Below are positions 1 through 9,583 of a stretch of 64,000 nt of DNA, one piece after another; positions within the stretch are counted from its first letter, which is position 1; each line of letters begins with the position of its first letter. Source of the stretch: Billgrantia kenyensis. GTDB lineage: Bacteria; Pseudomonadota; Gammaproteobacteria; Pseudomonadales; Halomonadaceae. The notes under the pieces were generated by a model, which worked only from the letters and a program-made list of their open reading frames with translations, was not told where the DNA came from and made no database searches. The position numbers were made by a program, and so were the translations under genes. The stretch lies in the NCBI RefSeq assembly GCF_013697085.1, contig NZ_JACEFT010000013.1, positions 1-64,000 on the forward strand, given 5' to 3'.

Positions 1-114
1 GAGGTGGCGATAGCAATGAGGCATGGCAACACGATACCTGATGGGTCAGGTGTTGCACTTGGTCATTGAGACCGCCATGCGTTATTGAGATACAAGCGTG
101 TGAGGAAAAGGAAT

Positions 115-945
115 ATGAAGGATAACAGAAATATCCACTTTAGCTACATTATAGCAATTATGGCATTTATCATAATTGGCTTAATTTCAGTAAAGTGGTC
201 TGAAGTACCAAGACTGACAGAATATATAAGCTTTGCCCTAACAGTTTCATCATTATTACTCGCAACCCTTGCGATTGCCTATGCTTTTTATTCTGGCGAG
301 AATCTATCTTTAACTCTCCAAAAGATCTCAGAATCCTCGACTGAAATTAAATATGCCGCACAAAACATAAACACCTTGACAAATGAAATAAAAGAGATAC
401 CAGACAGCATTAAAAAAGTCACCAGCAAAGTGGATAGCTCGAACAAGCTTCTCGAAAATTTATCGAAAGAAAAAATGCTGGGAGATGACACTACACACAC
501 AATCAAAACAGAGTCATCAGATCAGACAGTCGCAACCCTTACAAGCGACACACAAGCTATAAGCTTCCTAAATAATTCTCCACCGCGAGGCTGTGAAGCT
601 CTATTAATTGCTATTTTAGGTTACAAGGAGCGCACCTCTTTTGAATTGTCTGACATTTCGCAAGGAAATTCATACATGTATTTACTATCTTATTTGCTAG
701 CAACAAAAGCAGCGGGACTTATTGATTTTGAATACGACGCCCTTAGACGAATAGCAGTTACTAACGCGCATCCAGCTTTAGTTGAAGAGGTAGAGAATTA
801 CGTTATAGAAAACAACGAAAGAACGATCAAAGATCTCTCCATGCCAGGCGAAAGCGAGGAAAGCAACAGAGTTATGGTCTACTCGGACTACTTCAACATA
901 TTTGGATATTTCAACTCAATGCATAAAGCAAAAATTCAGCCTTAA
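115..945 (+). CDS. Orphan two-TM membrane protein with coiled coil
   Basis: I do not recognise the family. The protein of about 276 residues begins with two hydrophobic helices (near residues 10-30 and 37-60), followed by a charged stretch of roughly 70 residues with coiled-coil character and then a soluble domain of about 130 residues. That predicts an inner-membrane anchor with a cytoplasmic C-terminal domain. I chose the ATG at 115 because a purine-rich AGGAAAAGG lies just upstream; an in-frame TTG at 85 is less likely. Codons are strikingly AT-rich compared with every gene right of 2 kb, a sign of recent transfer. Its stop overlaps that of the convergent integrase. It is probably island cargo of unknown function. 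Confidence 0.75.
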   Translation: MKDNRNIHFSYIIAIMAFIIIGLISVKWSEVPRLTEYISFALTVSSLLLATLAIAYAFYSGENLSLTLQKISESSTEIKYAAQNINTLTNEIKEIPDSIKKVTSKVDSSNKLLENLSKEKMLGDDTTHTIKTESSDQTVATLTSDTQAISFLNNSPPRGCEALLIAILGYKERTSFELSDISQGNSYMYLLSYLLATKAAGLIDFEYDALRRIAVTNAHPALVEEVENYVIENNERTIKDLSMPGESEESNRVMVYSDYFNIFGYFNSMHKAKIQP

Positions 946-2003
946 CGTAACACAAGCTTCTCTGGATTTAAGTGTGTGTACCGTTTCAAAACATCCCAAC
1001 TTTCGTGGAGCGTGAACTGCTGCACCTCGACGATCTCATACCCCGCCTCGAATAGCCGCGAGGTCGCTTCGTGGCGCAGGTCGTGGAAGCGTAGATCCTC
1101 GATTCCGCACGCGGCCGTGGTCGCCTGCCATCGTGTGCCGATCGACTTAGGATTGTAGGGGAAGATCCTGTCTTCCCCTGCCGCCCTGGGCTGTCGCTTG
1201 ATGATGGCCATCGCATCGTGAGTCAGCTTGAAGCGCTTGTGATTGCCCCACTTCTGCCGAGGATGCTTCGCATCGCGCACCCAGCAGGTCATGGCCTCAT
1301 CATCCAGGTCGGTCCACTGGATCCGGGTGATCTCCTCACGGCGTCTCGAGGAGGCAATGGCGAAGTCCATGATGTCTTCCATCGGAATAAGGGCAGTCGG
1401 CCGGATGCGCTGGGACCGACGAAAATAGGCACGGATCTTCTCGAGCTCAGCATCCGTTGGCCGCCGGCTTCGAGCGGCGGGGCTGCCGATCAGTCCCTTG
1501 CTACGCAGCAGCAGCTTGGCCGCTTCGAAGTCGTTCAGGTTCACCGGCATTTTCCAGGCGGCCGCTGCGGTCTTCAGAGTGATCCCGATCCAGACAATGT
1601 CCTGGTTGACGGTAGCAGGCTTAACACCGCTGTTCTTGCGCATCACGGCATGCTCGGTGATCTGCTCGCTGCTGAGCTCGTTGATTTTCACCCGAGCGAT
1701 CGGGAAGCGCTGCAGCTGCTGGATGGTCATTCGCTTGCTGCAGCCGGCATCCTGGGCAAACTCATGCAGGTAACGCTCGAAGGCATCGTTCAAGGTTACG
1801 CCGCGCCACTTGGCCGTCAGGATGCCGCCGGGCTGCATCAGCTCGAGCTCCCGACGCTTCGCCCACTCCTCGGCCATCGCCTTCTTCGGGAACGTCCGCG
1901 ATTCGGAGTGGTCTGGTTGTCCACACCGGGCGATGCGTATCTGGGCCATGTATGAGAAACTGCCGTCCTTTTTCCGACGCTTCCTGATCGTCGCCACGCG
2001 CAT
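942..2003 (-). CDS. Tyrosine-type site-specific integrase
   Basis: Phage/island integrase of about 353 residues, expected to integrate and excise the element at dusA. The N-terminal part contains an Arm-type DNA-binding segment (MRVATIRKRRKKDGSF), then a SAM-like core-binding domain, then the catalytic domain. In the catalytic domain the box I arginine is visible (SSRRREEITRIQW), then a lysine region (KWGNHKRFKL), the HxxR box (FHDLRHEA), a late histidine (LHESWD) and the tyrosine nucleophile (LKRYTHL). The start is uncertain: the ATG at 2003 matches the usual family start but its GGAGG abuts it directly, and the frame stays open further upstream. Its divergent position beside dusA fits the dusA-associated integrase family. 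Confidence 0.9.
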   Translation of the reverse strand: MRVATIRKRRKKDGSFSYMAQIRIARCGQPDHSESRTFPKKAMAEEWAKRRELELMQPGGILTAKWRGVTLNDAFERYLHEFAQDAGCSKRMTIQQLQRFPIARVKINELSSEQITEHAVMRKNSGVKPATVNQDIVWIGITLKTAAAAWKMPVNLNDFEAAKLLLRSKGLIGSPAARSRRPTDAELEKIRAYFRRSQRIRPTALIPMEDIMDFAIASSRRREEITRIQWTDLDDEAMTCWVRDAKHPRQKWGNHKRFKLTHDAMAIIKRQPRAAGEDRIFPYNPKSIGTRWQATTAACGIEDLRFHDLRHEATSRLFEAGYEIVEVQQFTLHESWDVLKRYTHLNPEKLVLR

Positions 2004-2097
2004 CCTCCGATGTACCAAATCGCCAGTGCCCCGTGTGCCAAAAATGTACCAAGCATTAGCGCAAAACGAGGCATGAATACTGTAAATATGAACAGTT

Positions 2098-3141
2098 ATG
2101 ACTGACAAGGCAACCGCCACAACCCGCATGAAGTCTGGCACGGCGCGCCCTGCGCTGGACAGGACGTTCTCCGTCGCGCCGATGATGGACTGGACGACGA
2201 GGGACCAGAGAGCTTTCGCTCGTACCCTGACCCGCCAGGCGCTGCTCTATACCGAGATGGTGACCACCGGTGCCATTCTGCACGGCAGCCCCCGTGAGCG
2301 TTTTCTCGGCTATGACGAGGTGGAACACCCCATCGCGCTGCAGCTCGGCGGCAGCGACCCCGGCGAATTGGCGGAGTGCGCGGCGATTGCCGAGGAATGG
2401 GGCTATGACGAGGTAAACCTCAACGTCGGCTGCCCCAGCGACCGGGTGCAGAACAACATGATCGGTGCCTGCCTGATGGGCCATCCCGAGAAGGTGGCAG
2501 CGGCGGTGCGCGCCATGCGTGAGGCGGTGACGATCCCGGTCACGGTGAAGTGCCGCATCGGCATCGACGACCAGGATGAGGACGCCGACCTGGAGCGCTT
2601 CATCGCCCAGGTAGCGGATGCCGGCTGCGAGGTGTTCATCGTGCATGCGCGCAAGGCCTGGCTGCAGGGACTTTCGCCCAAGGAGAACCGCGACATCCCC
2701 CCGCTCAACTACCCCCGCGTGCATCGCCTGAAGGCCAGCCGGCCGGAGCTGCACATCGGTATCAACGGCGGCATCAAGACGCTGGACGAGTGCCTCGACC
2801 AGCTCAACCACGTGGACAGCGTGATGGTGGGCCGCGAGGCCTATCAGAACCCCTGGCTGCTGGCCGGGGTGGACGAGGCGCTGTACGGCGTGCCAGGGCC
2901 GGCCGTGAGCCGTCATGCCGCAGCCAGGGCATTTCGCCCCTATATCGCCCGCCGCCTCGAGGAGGGCGTCAAGCTCAACCACGTGACCCGCCACCTGCTG
3001 GGCCTGTTCCAGGGCCAGCCGGGCGGGCGCCGTTTCCGCCGTCATCTCTCCGAGAACGGCCACCTGGACGGCGCCTGCCTGCGGGTGTTCGATGATGCGC
3101 TGAGCCTGGTGCCGGAACGAGAGCCTGCCGAAACGGCCTAA
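2098..3141 (+). CDS. dusA: tRNA-dihydrouridine(20/20a) synthase DusA
   Basis: FMN-dependent enzyme that reduces uridine 20/20a in the tRNA D-loop, cytoplasmic. The sequence begins the conserved core at about residue 23 (FSVAPMMDWT), has the NVGCPS motif with catalytic Cys112, and the usual TIM-barrel plus helical C-terminal domain; 347 residues is normal. Residues 1-22 are not typical of the family and neither candidate start (2098 or the ATG at 2128) has a good ribosome-binding site. That is what one expects if the inserted element replaced the native 5' end and promoter. The divergent integrase supports that reading. The enzyme assignment is secure; the exact start is not. Confidence 0.95.
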   Translation: MTDKATATTRMKSGTARPALDRTFSVAPMMDWTTRDQRAFARTLTRQALLYTEMVTTGAILHGSPRERFLGYDEVEHPIALQLGGSDPGELAECAAIAEEWGYDEVNLNVGCPSDRVQNNMIGACLMGHPEKVAAAVRAMREAVTIPVTVKCRIGIDDQDEDADLERFIAQVADAGCEVFIVHARKAWLQGLSPKENRDIPPLNYPRVHRLKASRPELHIGINGGIKTLDECLDQLNHVDSVMVGREAYQNPWLLAGVDEALYGVPGPAVSRHAAARAFRPYIARRLEEGVKLNHVTRHLLGLFQGQPGGRRFRRHLSENGHLDGACLRVFDDALSLVPEREPAETA

Positions 3142-3147
3142 GCCGCC

Positions 3148-4179
3148 TCAGTAGAGCGGATCGGGCGGCGGCTCGAGGCTGGAGTGAAAGGTCTCGATGG
3201 CGTTCTCGGCCTCCTCGATGGCGTCGAAGCGGGCGATATGAAACAGCGCTTCGCCTTCGTTGGCCAACGGCAGCCGGCTCATGCCGATCACGATGCCATC
3301 CGCCATCGCCTTGACCGCCGCCTCGGCGTTGCCGAACGGATCCGCCACCTTGCCCAGCACGTCGCCTTTGGCCACCCGCGCCCCAAGGCGCACCTTGGGG
3401 CGCAGGATGCCGTCAATGGGTGCCCGCGCCCAGCTCGAGCCGTTGGCCAGCTCGGCCGTCGGCGGCGCTCGCCGGCGATGTTCCCCAGTCAGCATGCCCA
3501 GCCGGCGCATGACCCGCAGCACGCCACGCACTCCCGGGGTGATCGCCCACTCGTCGAAGCGCAGTGCCTCACCGGCTTCGTAGGTAAGCACCGGGATGCC
3601 GCGGGACTGGGCGTAGTGGCGCAGGCTGCCCTCGCGCAGCTCGGCGTTGAGGATCACCGGCGCACCGAAGGCGTTGGCCATGCGCTCGGTCTCGCTGCCG
3701 GGGCTCAGCTGGGCGCGGATCTGCGGCAGGTTGGTGCGGTGAATGGCACCGGTATGCAGGTCGATGATGTGGGTAGCGTGATCGACGATCTGCTCGCGAA
3801 AAAGTGCCGCCACTCTCCCCCCGAGCGAGCCAGATTCGCTGCCGGGAAAGCAGCGGTTGAGATCGCGCCGATCCGGCAGGTAGCGGCTGTGCTGCATGAA
3901 ACCGAACACGTTGACGATGGGCACGGCGATCAGGGTGCCGTGCAAGCCCTGTATCTGCTTCGAGCGCATCAGCCGGCGCACGATCTCCACGCTGTTGATC
4001 TCGTCACCATGGATACCGCCACACACCAGCAGCACCGGCCCCTGGCGGCGGCCATGCACGACCTCCACGGGGATGTGCAGTGGCGCATGGGTATAGAGCC
4101 GAGCAACCGGCACGTCGATCTGCAGACGGCTGCCAGGCTTGATGGTGACGCCGGCAAGTTCGAAAGGAGGGCGGGGCAT
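3148..4179 (-). CDS. Succinylglutamate desuccinylase/aspartoacylase family protein
   Basis: Zinc-dependent amidohydrolase of the AstE/AspA (M14-like) family that removes an acyl group from an N-acylated amino acid; the substrate is not evident. Zn ligands are visible in GGIHGDE (His and Glu, near residues 58-61) and in IIDLHTG (His). The C-terminal region (about residues 245-330) looks like the biotinyl-lipoyl-like barrel seen in this family. I use the ATG at 4179, preceded by a purine-rich stretch; the frame extends to 4278 but the added residues are not family-like. No arginine-catabolic (ast) or ectoine-degradation (doe) genes flank it, so AstE or DoeB identity is not supported. Convergent with dusA, 6 bases apart. 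Confidence 0.85.
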   Translation of the reverse strand: MPRPPFELAGVTIKPGSRLQIDVPVARLYTHAPLHIPVEVVHGRRQGPVLLVCGGIHGDEINSVEIVRRLMRSKQIQGLHGTLIAVPIVNVFGFMQHSRYLPDRRDLNRCFPGSESGSLGGRVAALFREQIVDHATHIIDLHTGAIHRTNLPQIRAQLSPGSETERMANAFGAPVILNAELREGSLRHYAQSRGIPVLTYEAGEALRFDEWAITPGVRGVLRVMRRLGMLTGEHRRRAPPTAELANGSSWARAPIDGILRPKVRLGARVAKGDVLGKVADPFGNAEAAVKAMADGIVIGMSRLPLANEGEALFHIARFDAIEEAENAIETFHSSLEPPPDPLY

Positions 4180-4273
4180 GGGCCGGATTCCGAAACAGAA
4201 CAGTGTTCGCTCTGTTATACCGCGACCTGCCAGGGAATACGAGGGCCGCCGGAAGCCGACATGAGGCCCAACA

Positions 4274-4293
4274 AACATACATCAATGAATGTA
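4274..4293. promoter_or_regulatory. Candidate TetR operator upstream of the efflux regulator
   Basis: A 9-2-9 imperfect palindrome (AACATACAT-CA-ATGAATGTA) lies about 60 bases before the TetR gene. It resembles the AcrR/TtgR operator type as I remember it (ACATACAT...TGAATGT). Related palindromes occur before the RND operon and the LpxR-like gene, which suggests autoregulation and a small regulon. Confidence 0.6.
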
Positions 4294-4353
4294 AAAAGCG
4301 ACTCTCTGCGCTAGAATGGAGCAAACGGCAAGCTTGAGGAGCACTAACGCACC

Positions 4354-4980
4354 ATGGCGCGACGTACCAAGGCGGAGGCCGCCGCCACTCGTGAGGCCCT
4401 GCTCGATGCCGCTGAGGCAGCCTTCCTCGAGCGCGGCGTGGCTCGCACCTCGCTGGAGCAGATCGCCCGCGAGGCCGGCGTGACCCGTGGCGCCGTCTAT
4501 TGGCACTTCAAGAACAAGGCCGACCTGTTCCGTGCCATGCTGCTACGGGTACGCATGCCGTTCGAGGAGCTGGTCGAGGAGATTGGCGATCCGGGACTGG
4601 CCGAGCGGCCGCTGGAAGCCATCCGCCAGGCCTGCCATCGCGGCTTCGCCCGCCTCGAACAGCCACGCTATCGACGCGTGCATGCCATCCTGATCCACCA
4701 CTGCGAAACCTTCGCCGAGATCGATCCACTGGCCATGCAGAACGAGATTGCCCAGGAGGCATGCGGGGCTCTTATCGAGTACTTCACCGCCGCTGCCCGC
4801 ATGGGCCACCTGCGTCACGACCTCTCGCCGGAAGTCGCCGCCCGGCTACTGCAGGCGACCCTTGGCGGGCTATTTCACGACTGGCTGCGCAATCACGAGC
4901 ACTTCTCGCTCGTCGAGCGCGGCACGCAGCTGGTCGATACGCAGCTCAGGCTGCTGGCACAGGCACCAGAGTCGCCCTGA
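4354..4980 (+). CDS. TetR/AcrR-family transcriptional repressor
   Basis: Regulator of 208 residues with the typical N-terminal helix-turn-helix (about residues 12-58, including TSLEQIAREAGVTRGAVYWH) and a C-terminal ligand-binding domain of the AcrR/TtgR kind. The HTH closely follows the AcrR pattern, so drugs or other hydrophobic compounds are the likely inducers. It sits tail to tail with the RND pump, 20 bases from its stop, so it does not share a promoter with the pump. A palindrome upstream of its own start matches one upstream of the pump. Role as local repressor of the pump is inferred from family, position and operator similarity. Confidence 0.9.
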   Translation: MARRTKAEAAATREALLDAAEAAFLERGVARTSLEQIAREAGVTRGAVYWHFKNKADLFRAMLLRVRMPFEELVEEIGDPGLAERPLEAIRQACHRGFARLEQPRYRRVHAILIHHCETFAEIDPLAMQNEIAQEACGALIEYFTAAARMGHLRHDLSPEVAARLLQATLGGLFHDWLRNHEHFSLVERGTQLVDTQLRLLAQAPESP

Positions 4981-5000
4981 CCCCGGCGCCTGGCCAGGCA

Positions 5001-8000
5001 TCATGCCCGGCTTGCCTTCCTCTCTGCATTGCGCTGGCTGCGCTCACGCCGCCAAGTGGCCAGATCCTCCATCACCTTGTAGGCCAGCGGCACGAAGATC
5101 AGCGCCAGCGAACTGGCCATGATCATGCCACCCACTACCACGGTGCCAATCTCCTGGCGACTGTTGGCCCCTGCTCCGGTGGCGAATACCAGCGGCAAGG
5201 TGCCAATGATGAAGGTCAGCGCCGTCATCAGAATGGCACGAAAGCGCTGTTGGGCCGCAGCCAGTGCCGCATCGAAGGAGCTCATGCCGGTGCGCCGGTT
5301 CTGCGCTGCGAACTCGACGATAAGGATGGCGTTCTTCGCCGCCAGACCGATCAGTACCAGCAGCCCCACCTGGAAGTAGATGTCGTTGGGAAAACCGCGC
5401 AGCATGGCAGCCAGTGCCGCACCCAGCACGCCAAAGGGTACCGCCGTGGCCACCGCCATCGGCAGGGTCCAGCGCTCGTACTGGGCGGCCAGGATCAGGA
5501 ACACCATCACCATGGCCAGGCCGAAGGCAAGCCCACCCGCACCGGCGGCGGCATCAAGCTGGTAGGCCTCACCGATCCAGCCCAGCGAACTATCGGCATC
5601 GAGCACCTGGGCGGCGACCTCTTCCATCGCCTCCTTGGCCTGGCCGGTGGTGTAGCCCGGGGCCGCATCGGCAAGGAAGTTGACCGCACTGTTGACGTTG
5701 AAGCGGTTGATGATGTCCGGCCCGCTGGTGCGCTCCAGGCTCACCAGACTCGAGAGCGGCAGCATCTCGCCATACTCCGAACGCACGAAGACCTTGTTGA
5801 GATCCTCGGGCTGGCTGCGGAACTCGCCCTCGGACTGCAGGTTGACCTGCCAGTTGCGCCCCGCCAGGGTGAAATCGTTGACGTAGAGCGAGCCGAAGGT
5901 GCTCTGCATCGCCTCGAACACCTGGTTGATCGGCACACCCATGGCCCGCGCCTTCTCACGGTCCACCGCGGCACGATAGCGGGGAATGCCGCTGTCCAGG
6001 GTGATGCGCGCATTGGTCAGCTCCGGCCGCTCGTTGGCAGCGGCACTGAGCTGCTGACCGAGCGTTTCCAGCTCCTCGGTGGTCACGTCGCCACTCACCT
6101 CGAGGTAGCCCTCCACCCCACCGGTGAGAGAAAGCCCCATGATCGGCGGCGGCGTGAAGGCGATCACGTTGGCCTCGGGAATGCCGGCCCCCATGCCGAT
6201 GATGCGCCCGGCCACGGAAGCGGCGTCCTGCCCCGGCCCGGTGCGATCGCCCCAATCGGCGAGGTTGGCAAAACCGATACCCGCGTTGGTACGCAGCGAG
6301 CCCGCGATCATGTCGAAGCCCGCCACCGTGGTGAACTGATCCACTTCGTCCATGCCCAGCAGCATCTGCGTGATCTGGTCGCGTACCGTCTCGGTACGCG
6401 GCAGCGCCGAAGCCGGCGGCAGGTTATAGACCACCAGCGCCGTACCCTGGTCTTCCTGCGGCACCAGGCCTGAGGGTAGACGCGTCAGCGAGAACAGCGT
6501 CAAGGCGATCACACCGATGAACAACAGCATACCCAGTAGCGCATGGCGCAGCAGCTTGCCCACCAGCCAGGCGAAGCCGCTGGTGAGCTTGTCGAAGGCG
6601 GCATTGAACCACTGGAAGGGCTTGGCCACTTCGTGCTTCTGCTTGTCGAGCATCAGCGCGCACATGGGCGGCGTGAGCGTGAGCGCCACCACCCCGGACA
6701 CCACCACCGAAATGGCGATGGTCACGGCGAACTGCCGATAGAGCTCACCGGTGAGACCACCCAGGAAGGTGACCGGCGCGAATACCGCCACCAGCACCAG
6801 GGTCGACGACACGACCGCCCCGGCGACCTGCTTCATGGTCTCCACGGCGGCATCCCGCGCCTTTAAGCCCTGCTCCTTGATCAGTCGGTCGACGTTCTCC
6901 AGCACGATGATGGCGTTGTCCACCACGATGCCGATGGCCAGTACCAGCCCGAACAGGGTGAGCATGTTGATGGAGAAGCCCAGTGCCAGCATGCCGGCAA
7001 AAGTACCGATCAGCGACACCGGGATCGCCACCACCGGGATCAGCGTCGCGCGCAGGTGCTGGAGGAAGACGAAGGTCACCACCACCACCAGCGCCACCGC
7101 AATCAGCAGCGTGATGAACACCTCACGAATGGAGATCTCGACGAACTCCGTGGTGTCGTAGGGCACGACGTACCCAACCCCCTCGGGGAAGCGCGAGGAC
7201 ATGTTCTCCAGTGCTTCGTGCACCGCCGTGGCAGTATCCAGCGCGTTGGCGCCAGGCTGCAGGTACACCCCCATGGGCACCGCGCCCTGGCCATTGTAGG
7301 TGGCAGAGAAAGCGTAGCTCTGCGAGCCCAGCTCAACCCTTGCTACGTCCCCCAGACGCAAGGTGCCACCCTGCTCGTCGGAGCGCAGGATGATACGCTC
7401 GAACTCCTCCGGTTCGGACAGCTGGCCCGGGGTGGAAACAGCGAAGGTGAAGGCCACTTCCTCCGGAGCCGGCTGCGCGCCGATGCTACCGGCGGCAAAC
7501 TGCGCGTTCTGCTCGCGAATGGAGGCGGCCACGTCGGAAGGCGTCAGGTCGTACTGCGCCAGCTTGTCCGGCGAGAGCCACACGCGCATGGAGTAGTCCT
7601 GGGCGCCGAACAGTGAGGCATCGCCCACCCCGGGCAGGCGCACCAGCTCGTCGAGTACGTTGAGCAAGGCGTAGTTGGAGAGGAACAGCGGATCGCGGGA
7701 GCCATCCGGCGAATACAGCACCGGCACCATGAGCATGTTGGTGGAGCGCGCCTCGACGCGCACGCCCAGCGTCTGTACCTGCTGCGGCAGCCGTGAGAGG
7801 GCGGCCTGCACCCGGTTGTTGACGTTGATCGCCGCCTGGTCCGGGTCGGTACCCATCTCGAAGGAGACAGTGATCTGCAAGCTGCCCGCATCGGTGGCCG
7901 TCGATTCCATGTAGAGCATGTCGTCGACGCCGTTGATCTCCTGCTCCAGCGGGGCGGCTACGGTCTCGGCGATCACCTGGGCGCTGGCACCGGGATACTG

Positions 8001-8141
8001 GGCCTGCACCACGACTTCGGGCGGTACCACGTTGGGATATTGTTCCACCGGCAGCGCGCGAAGCGCTGCCGTGCCCACCAGCATGATGATGATCGAGATG
8101 ACCGAGGAGAAGATCGGCCGGTCGATGAAGAACCTGAGCAT
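5001..8141 (-). CDS. RND efflux pump, inner-membrane transporter (AcrB/MexB type)
   Basis: Proton-driven hydrophobe/amphiphile exporter of 1046 residues, the normal length for HAE1 RND pumps. The sequence starts with the conserved [17 protein letters not shown] transmembrane entry and contains the two periplasmic porter loops and twelve hydrophobic segments; the TM4 proton-relay region ([16 protein letters not shown]) carries the usual aspartates. The start overlaps the stop of the upstream adaptor gene by one base, so the two are translationally coupled. No outer-membrane TolC/OprM partner is encoded next to it, so it must use one from elsewhere. Probably controlled by the adjacent TetR regulator. 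Confidence 0.96.
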   Translation of the reverse strand: MLRFFIDRPIFSSVISIIIMLVGTAALRALPVEQYPNVVPPEVVVQAQYPGASAQVIAETVAAPLEQEINGVDDMLYMESTATDAGSLQITVSFEMGTDPDQAAINVNNRVQAALSRLPQQVQTLGVRVEARSTNMLMVPVLYSPDGSRDPLFLSNYALLNVLDELVRLPGVGDASLFGAQDYSMRVWLSPDKLAQYDLTPSDVAASIREQNAQFAAGSIGAQPAPEEVAFTFAVSTPGQLSEPEEFERIILRSDEQGGTLRLGDVARVELGSQSYAFSATYNGQGAVPMGVYLQPGANALDTATAVHEALENMSSRFPEGVGYVVPYDTTEFVEISIREVFITLLIAVALVVVVTFVFLQHLRATLIPVVAIPVSLIGTFAGMLALGFSINMLTLFGLVLAIGIVVDNAIIVLENVDRLIKEQGLKARDAAVETMKQVAGAVVSSTLVLVAVFAPVTFLGGLTGELYRQFAVTIAISVVVSGVVALTLTPPMCALMLDKQKHEVAKPFQWFNAAFDKLTSGFAWLVGKLLRHALLGMLLFIGVIALTLFSLTRLPSGLVPQEDQGTALVVYNLPPASALPRTETVRDQITQMLLGMDEVDQFTTVAGFDMIAGSLRTNAGIGFANLADWGDRTGPGQDAASVAGRIIGMGAGIPEANVIAFTPPPIMGLSLTGGVEGYLEVSGDVTTEELETLGQQLSAAANERPELTNARITLDSGIPRYRAAVDREKARAMGVPINQVFEAMQSTFGSLYVNDFTLAGRNWQVNLQSEGEFRSQPEDLNKVFVRSEYGEMLPLSSLVSLERTSGPDIINRFNVNSAVNFLADAAPGYTTGQAKEAMEEVAAQVLDADSSLGWIGEAYQLDAAAGAGGLAFGLAMVMVFLILAAQYERWTLPMAVATAVPFGVLGAALAAMLRGFPNDIYFQVGLLVLIGLAAKNAILIVEFAAQNRRTGMSSFDAALAAAQQRFRAILMTALTFIIGTLPLVFATGAGANSRQEIGTVVVGGMIMASSLALIFVPLAYKVMEDLATWRRERSQRNAERKASRA

Positions 8142-9370
8142 TACGCCTCCTCGTCGGTCTCGGCTTCGGCTTCCGCCGCCGAGGCCTCGGCCTCTTCGGC
8201 CGCCTGCTGTGCCTCTTCGGGACTCAGTTCATTGACCCGAACCGGCATGCCATCCTGCAGCCCTACCAGACCGTTGACCACGATGCGCTGATCGGCCTCC
8301 AGCCCGGTCAGCACCACCTGGCGTCCGTCGACGACGGGGCCGAGCTCCACGGTACGCGCGTGAACGGTGTCGTCTTCCACGACGAAGACACGGGCCCCCT
8401 GGGGCCCCTGTCCCACCGCCTGCTGGGGAATCAGAAAGACGTCTTCGAGCTCCTGCACCAGCACGCGGACACGCACGAACTGCCCCGGCACCACTTCCCC
8501 ATCGGGGTTGGGGAACACGGCACGGGCCGACACACTGCCGGTACGCGGATCGATGGTGCTGTCGGTGAAGTCCACCACCCCGCTCTCTTCATAGACGCGG
8601 CCGTCGGGCAGGGTCAGCAGCGCCTCACGCTGCTCGGACTGGCCGTTGGCGGACATGGCGCGACGTGCCGCACGCTGCAGGGCGGCATCGCCCTCGGGCA
8701 GCGAGAAACGCACGTGTACCGGGTCCTGCTGGGTCACCGTGGTCAGCAGCGTGCCCCGCTCGATCAGGCTGCCCTCGGGAAAGCTCTCGAGTCCGGTCAT
8801 GCCGGCCAGCGGTGCGCGCACCTCGGTGTAGTCGAGATTGAGTTCGGCAGTGGCCACGCCGGACTCGGCCAAGGCATAGCGCGCCTCGGCCAGCTCGCGA
8901 GCGGAGAGCGCCGAGTCGCGCTCGCGCTCACTGACGGCATTCTGCTGGAACAGCGTCGAGATCCGCCGCCATTCGCGCTGCGCCTGGTTCAGCTCGGCCT
9001 GGGCATTGGCCAACTCCGCCCGAGCGCGCTGCAGCTCGATCTGGTACGGCTCACGGTCGATACGAAACAGCGGCTCTCCCGTTTCCACGACCTGGCCTTC
9101 GGTGTAGAGGCGCTCTTCCAGGATGCCCTGCACGCGAGCGCGCACTTCCACTTCACGGGAGCCGCGCACGCGGGCGGCGTACTCCTCCACCACATCGACC
9201 GAACGCGGCTCCACGCGCTGTACGTAGACCTCGGGCGGTGGGCGCTCTCCGGCACCGGCGGGGGCTCCGCCGTTTCCATTCTGCTCGCACCCTCCCAGCA
9301 GGGATACCAAGAGGCCGACAGCCAGTATCCATTTCACGGGAAGGCGCGCTCCCGGAAGTGACAAATGCAT
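8141..9370 (-). CDS. RND efflux periplasmic adaptor (AcrA/MexA type lipoprotein)
   Basis: Membrane-fusion protein of 409 residues linking the RND transporter to an outer-membrane channel. The N-terminus has a lipoprotein signal with lipobox LLGGC (Cys28), then the barrel-sandwich hybrid split around a long coiled-coil hairpin (about residues 100-170, rich in Ala, Glu, Arg), then beta-barrel and membrane-proximal domains. The C-terminus is unusually rich in Ala and Glu (last ~30 residues). First gene of the two-gene pump operon; GGAG lies 7 bases before the start. A candidate TetR operator lies about 90 bases upstream. Confidence 0.95.
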   Translation of the reverse strand: MHLSLPGARLPVKWILAVGLLVSLLGGCEQNGNGGAPAGAGERPPPEVYVQRVEPRSVDVVEEYAARVRGSREVEVRARVQGILEERLYTEGQVVETGEPLFRIDREPYQIELQRARAELANAQAELNQAQREWRRISTLFQQNAVSERERDSALSARELAEARYALAESGVATAELNLDYTEVRAPLAGMTGLESFPEGSLIERGTLLTTVTQQDPVHVRFSLPEGDAALQRAARRAMSANGQSEQREALLTLPDGRVYEESGVVDFTDSTIDPRTGSVSARAVFPNPDGEVVPGQFVRVRVLVQELEDVFLIPQQAVGQGPQGARVFVVEDDTVHARTVELGPVVDGRQVVLTGLEADQRIVVNGLVGLQDGMPVRVNELSPEEAQQAAEEAEASAAEAEAETDEEA

Positions 9371-9459
9371 ATTGGATCTCCGCTGGGTATCGTGGTTCGT
9401 CAGAGCAACACGCCTGGTAGCAGGGGTCGCATGGCAGGTGGTTAGCTGGCGACGAATTA

Positions 9460-9479
9460 TATCTACAACCTTGTATGTA
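9460..9479. promoter_or_regulatory. Candidate TetR operator between efflux operon and hydrolase
   Basis: A 9-2-9 imperfect palindrome (TATCTACAA-CC-TTGTATGTA) with the same spacing and half-site (TGTATGTA) as the element before the TetR gene. It lies in the divergent region between the RND adaptor gene and the alpha/beta hydrolase, so both could be affected. Confidence 0.55.
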
Positions 9480-9583
9480 TACTAGCCTTACCCCGATTGC
9501 ATCGTTTCCCCTGGGCAAGGCGAAGGCCGAGAAAACAGGCTATGCTGCAAAGCAGCATAAGGTGGCGACGGAGGCCGATACAG

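Larger units (their letters stand above)
1..2097. mobile_element. Right end of an integrated element at dusA (partial)
   Basis: This is the end of a genomic island or prophage that continues beyond the left edge of the window. The sequence shows an AT-rich orphan gene and a tyrosine integrase lying immediately before the 5' end of dusA and transcribed away from it. The dusA 5' end is an established integration target for a family of integrases. The exact junction cannot be placed because the other attachment site is outside the window; it probably lies within about the first 150 bases of dusA. The first 84 bases contain no supportable gene. Confidence 0.7.

Noticed and set aside
4500..6473. 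Long plus-strand open frame across the RND pump
   Set aside because: Antisense to the pump and overlaps the TetR gene out of frame.
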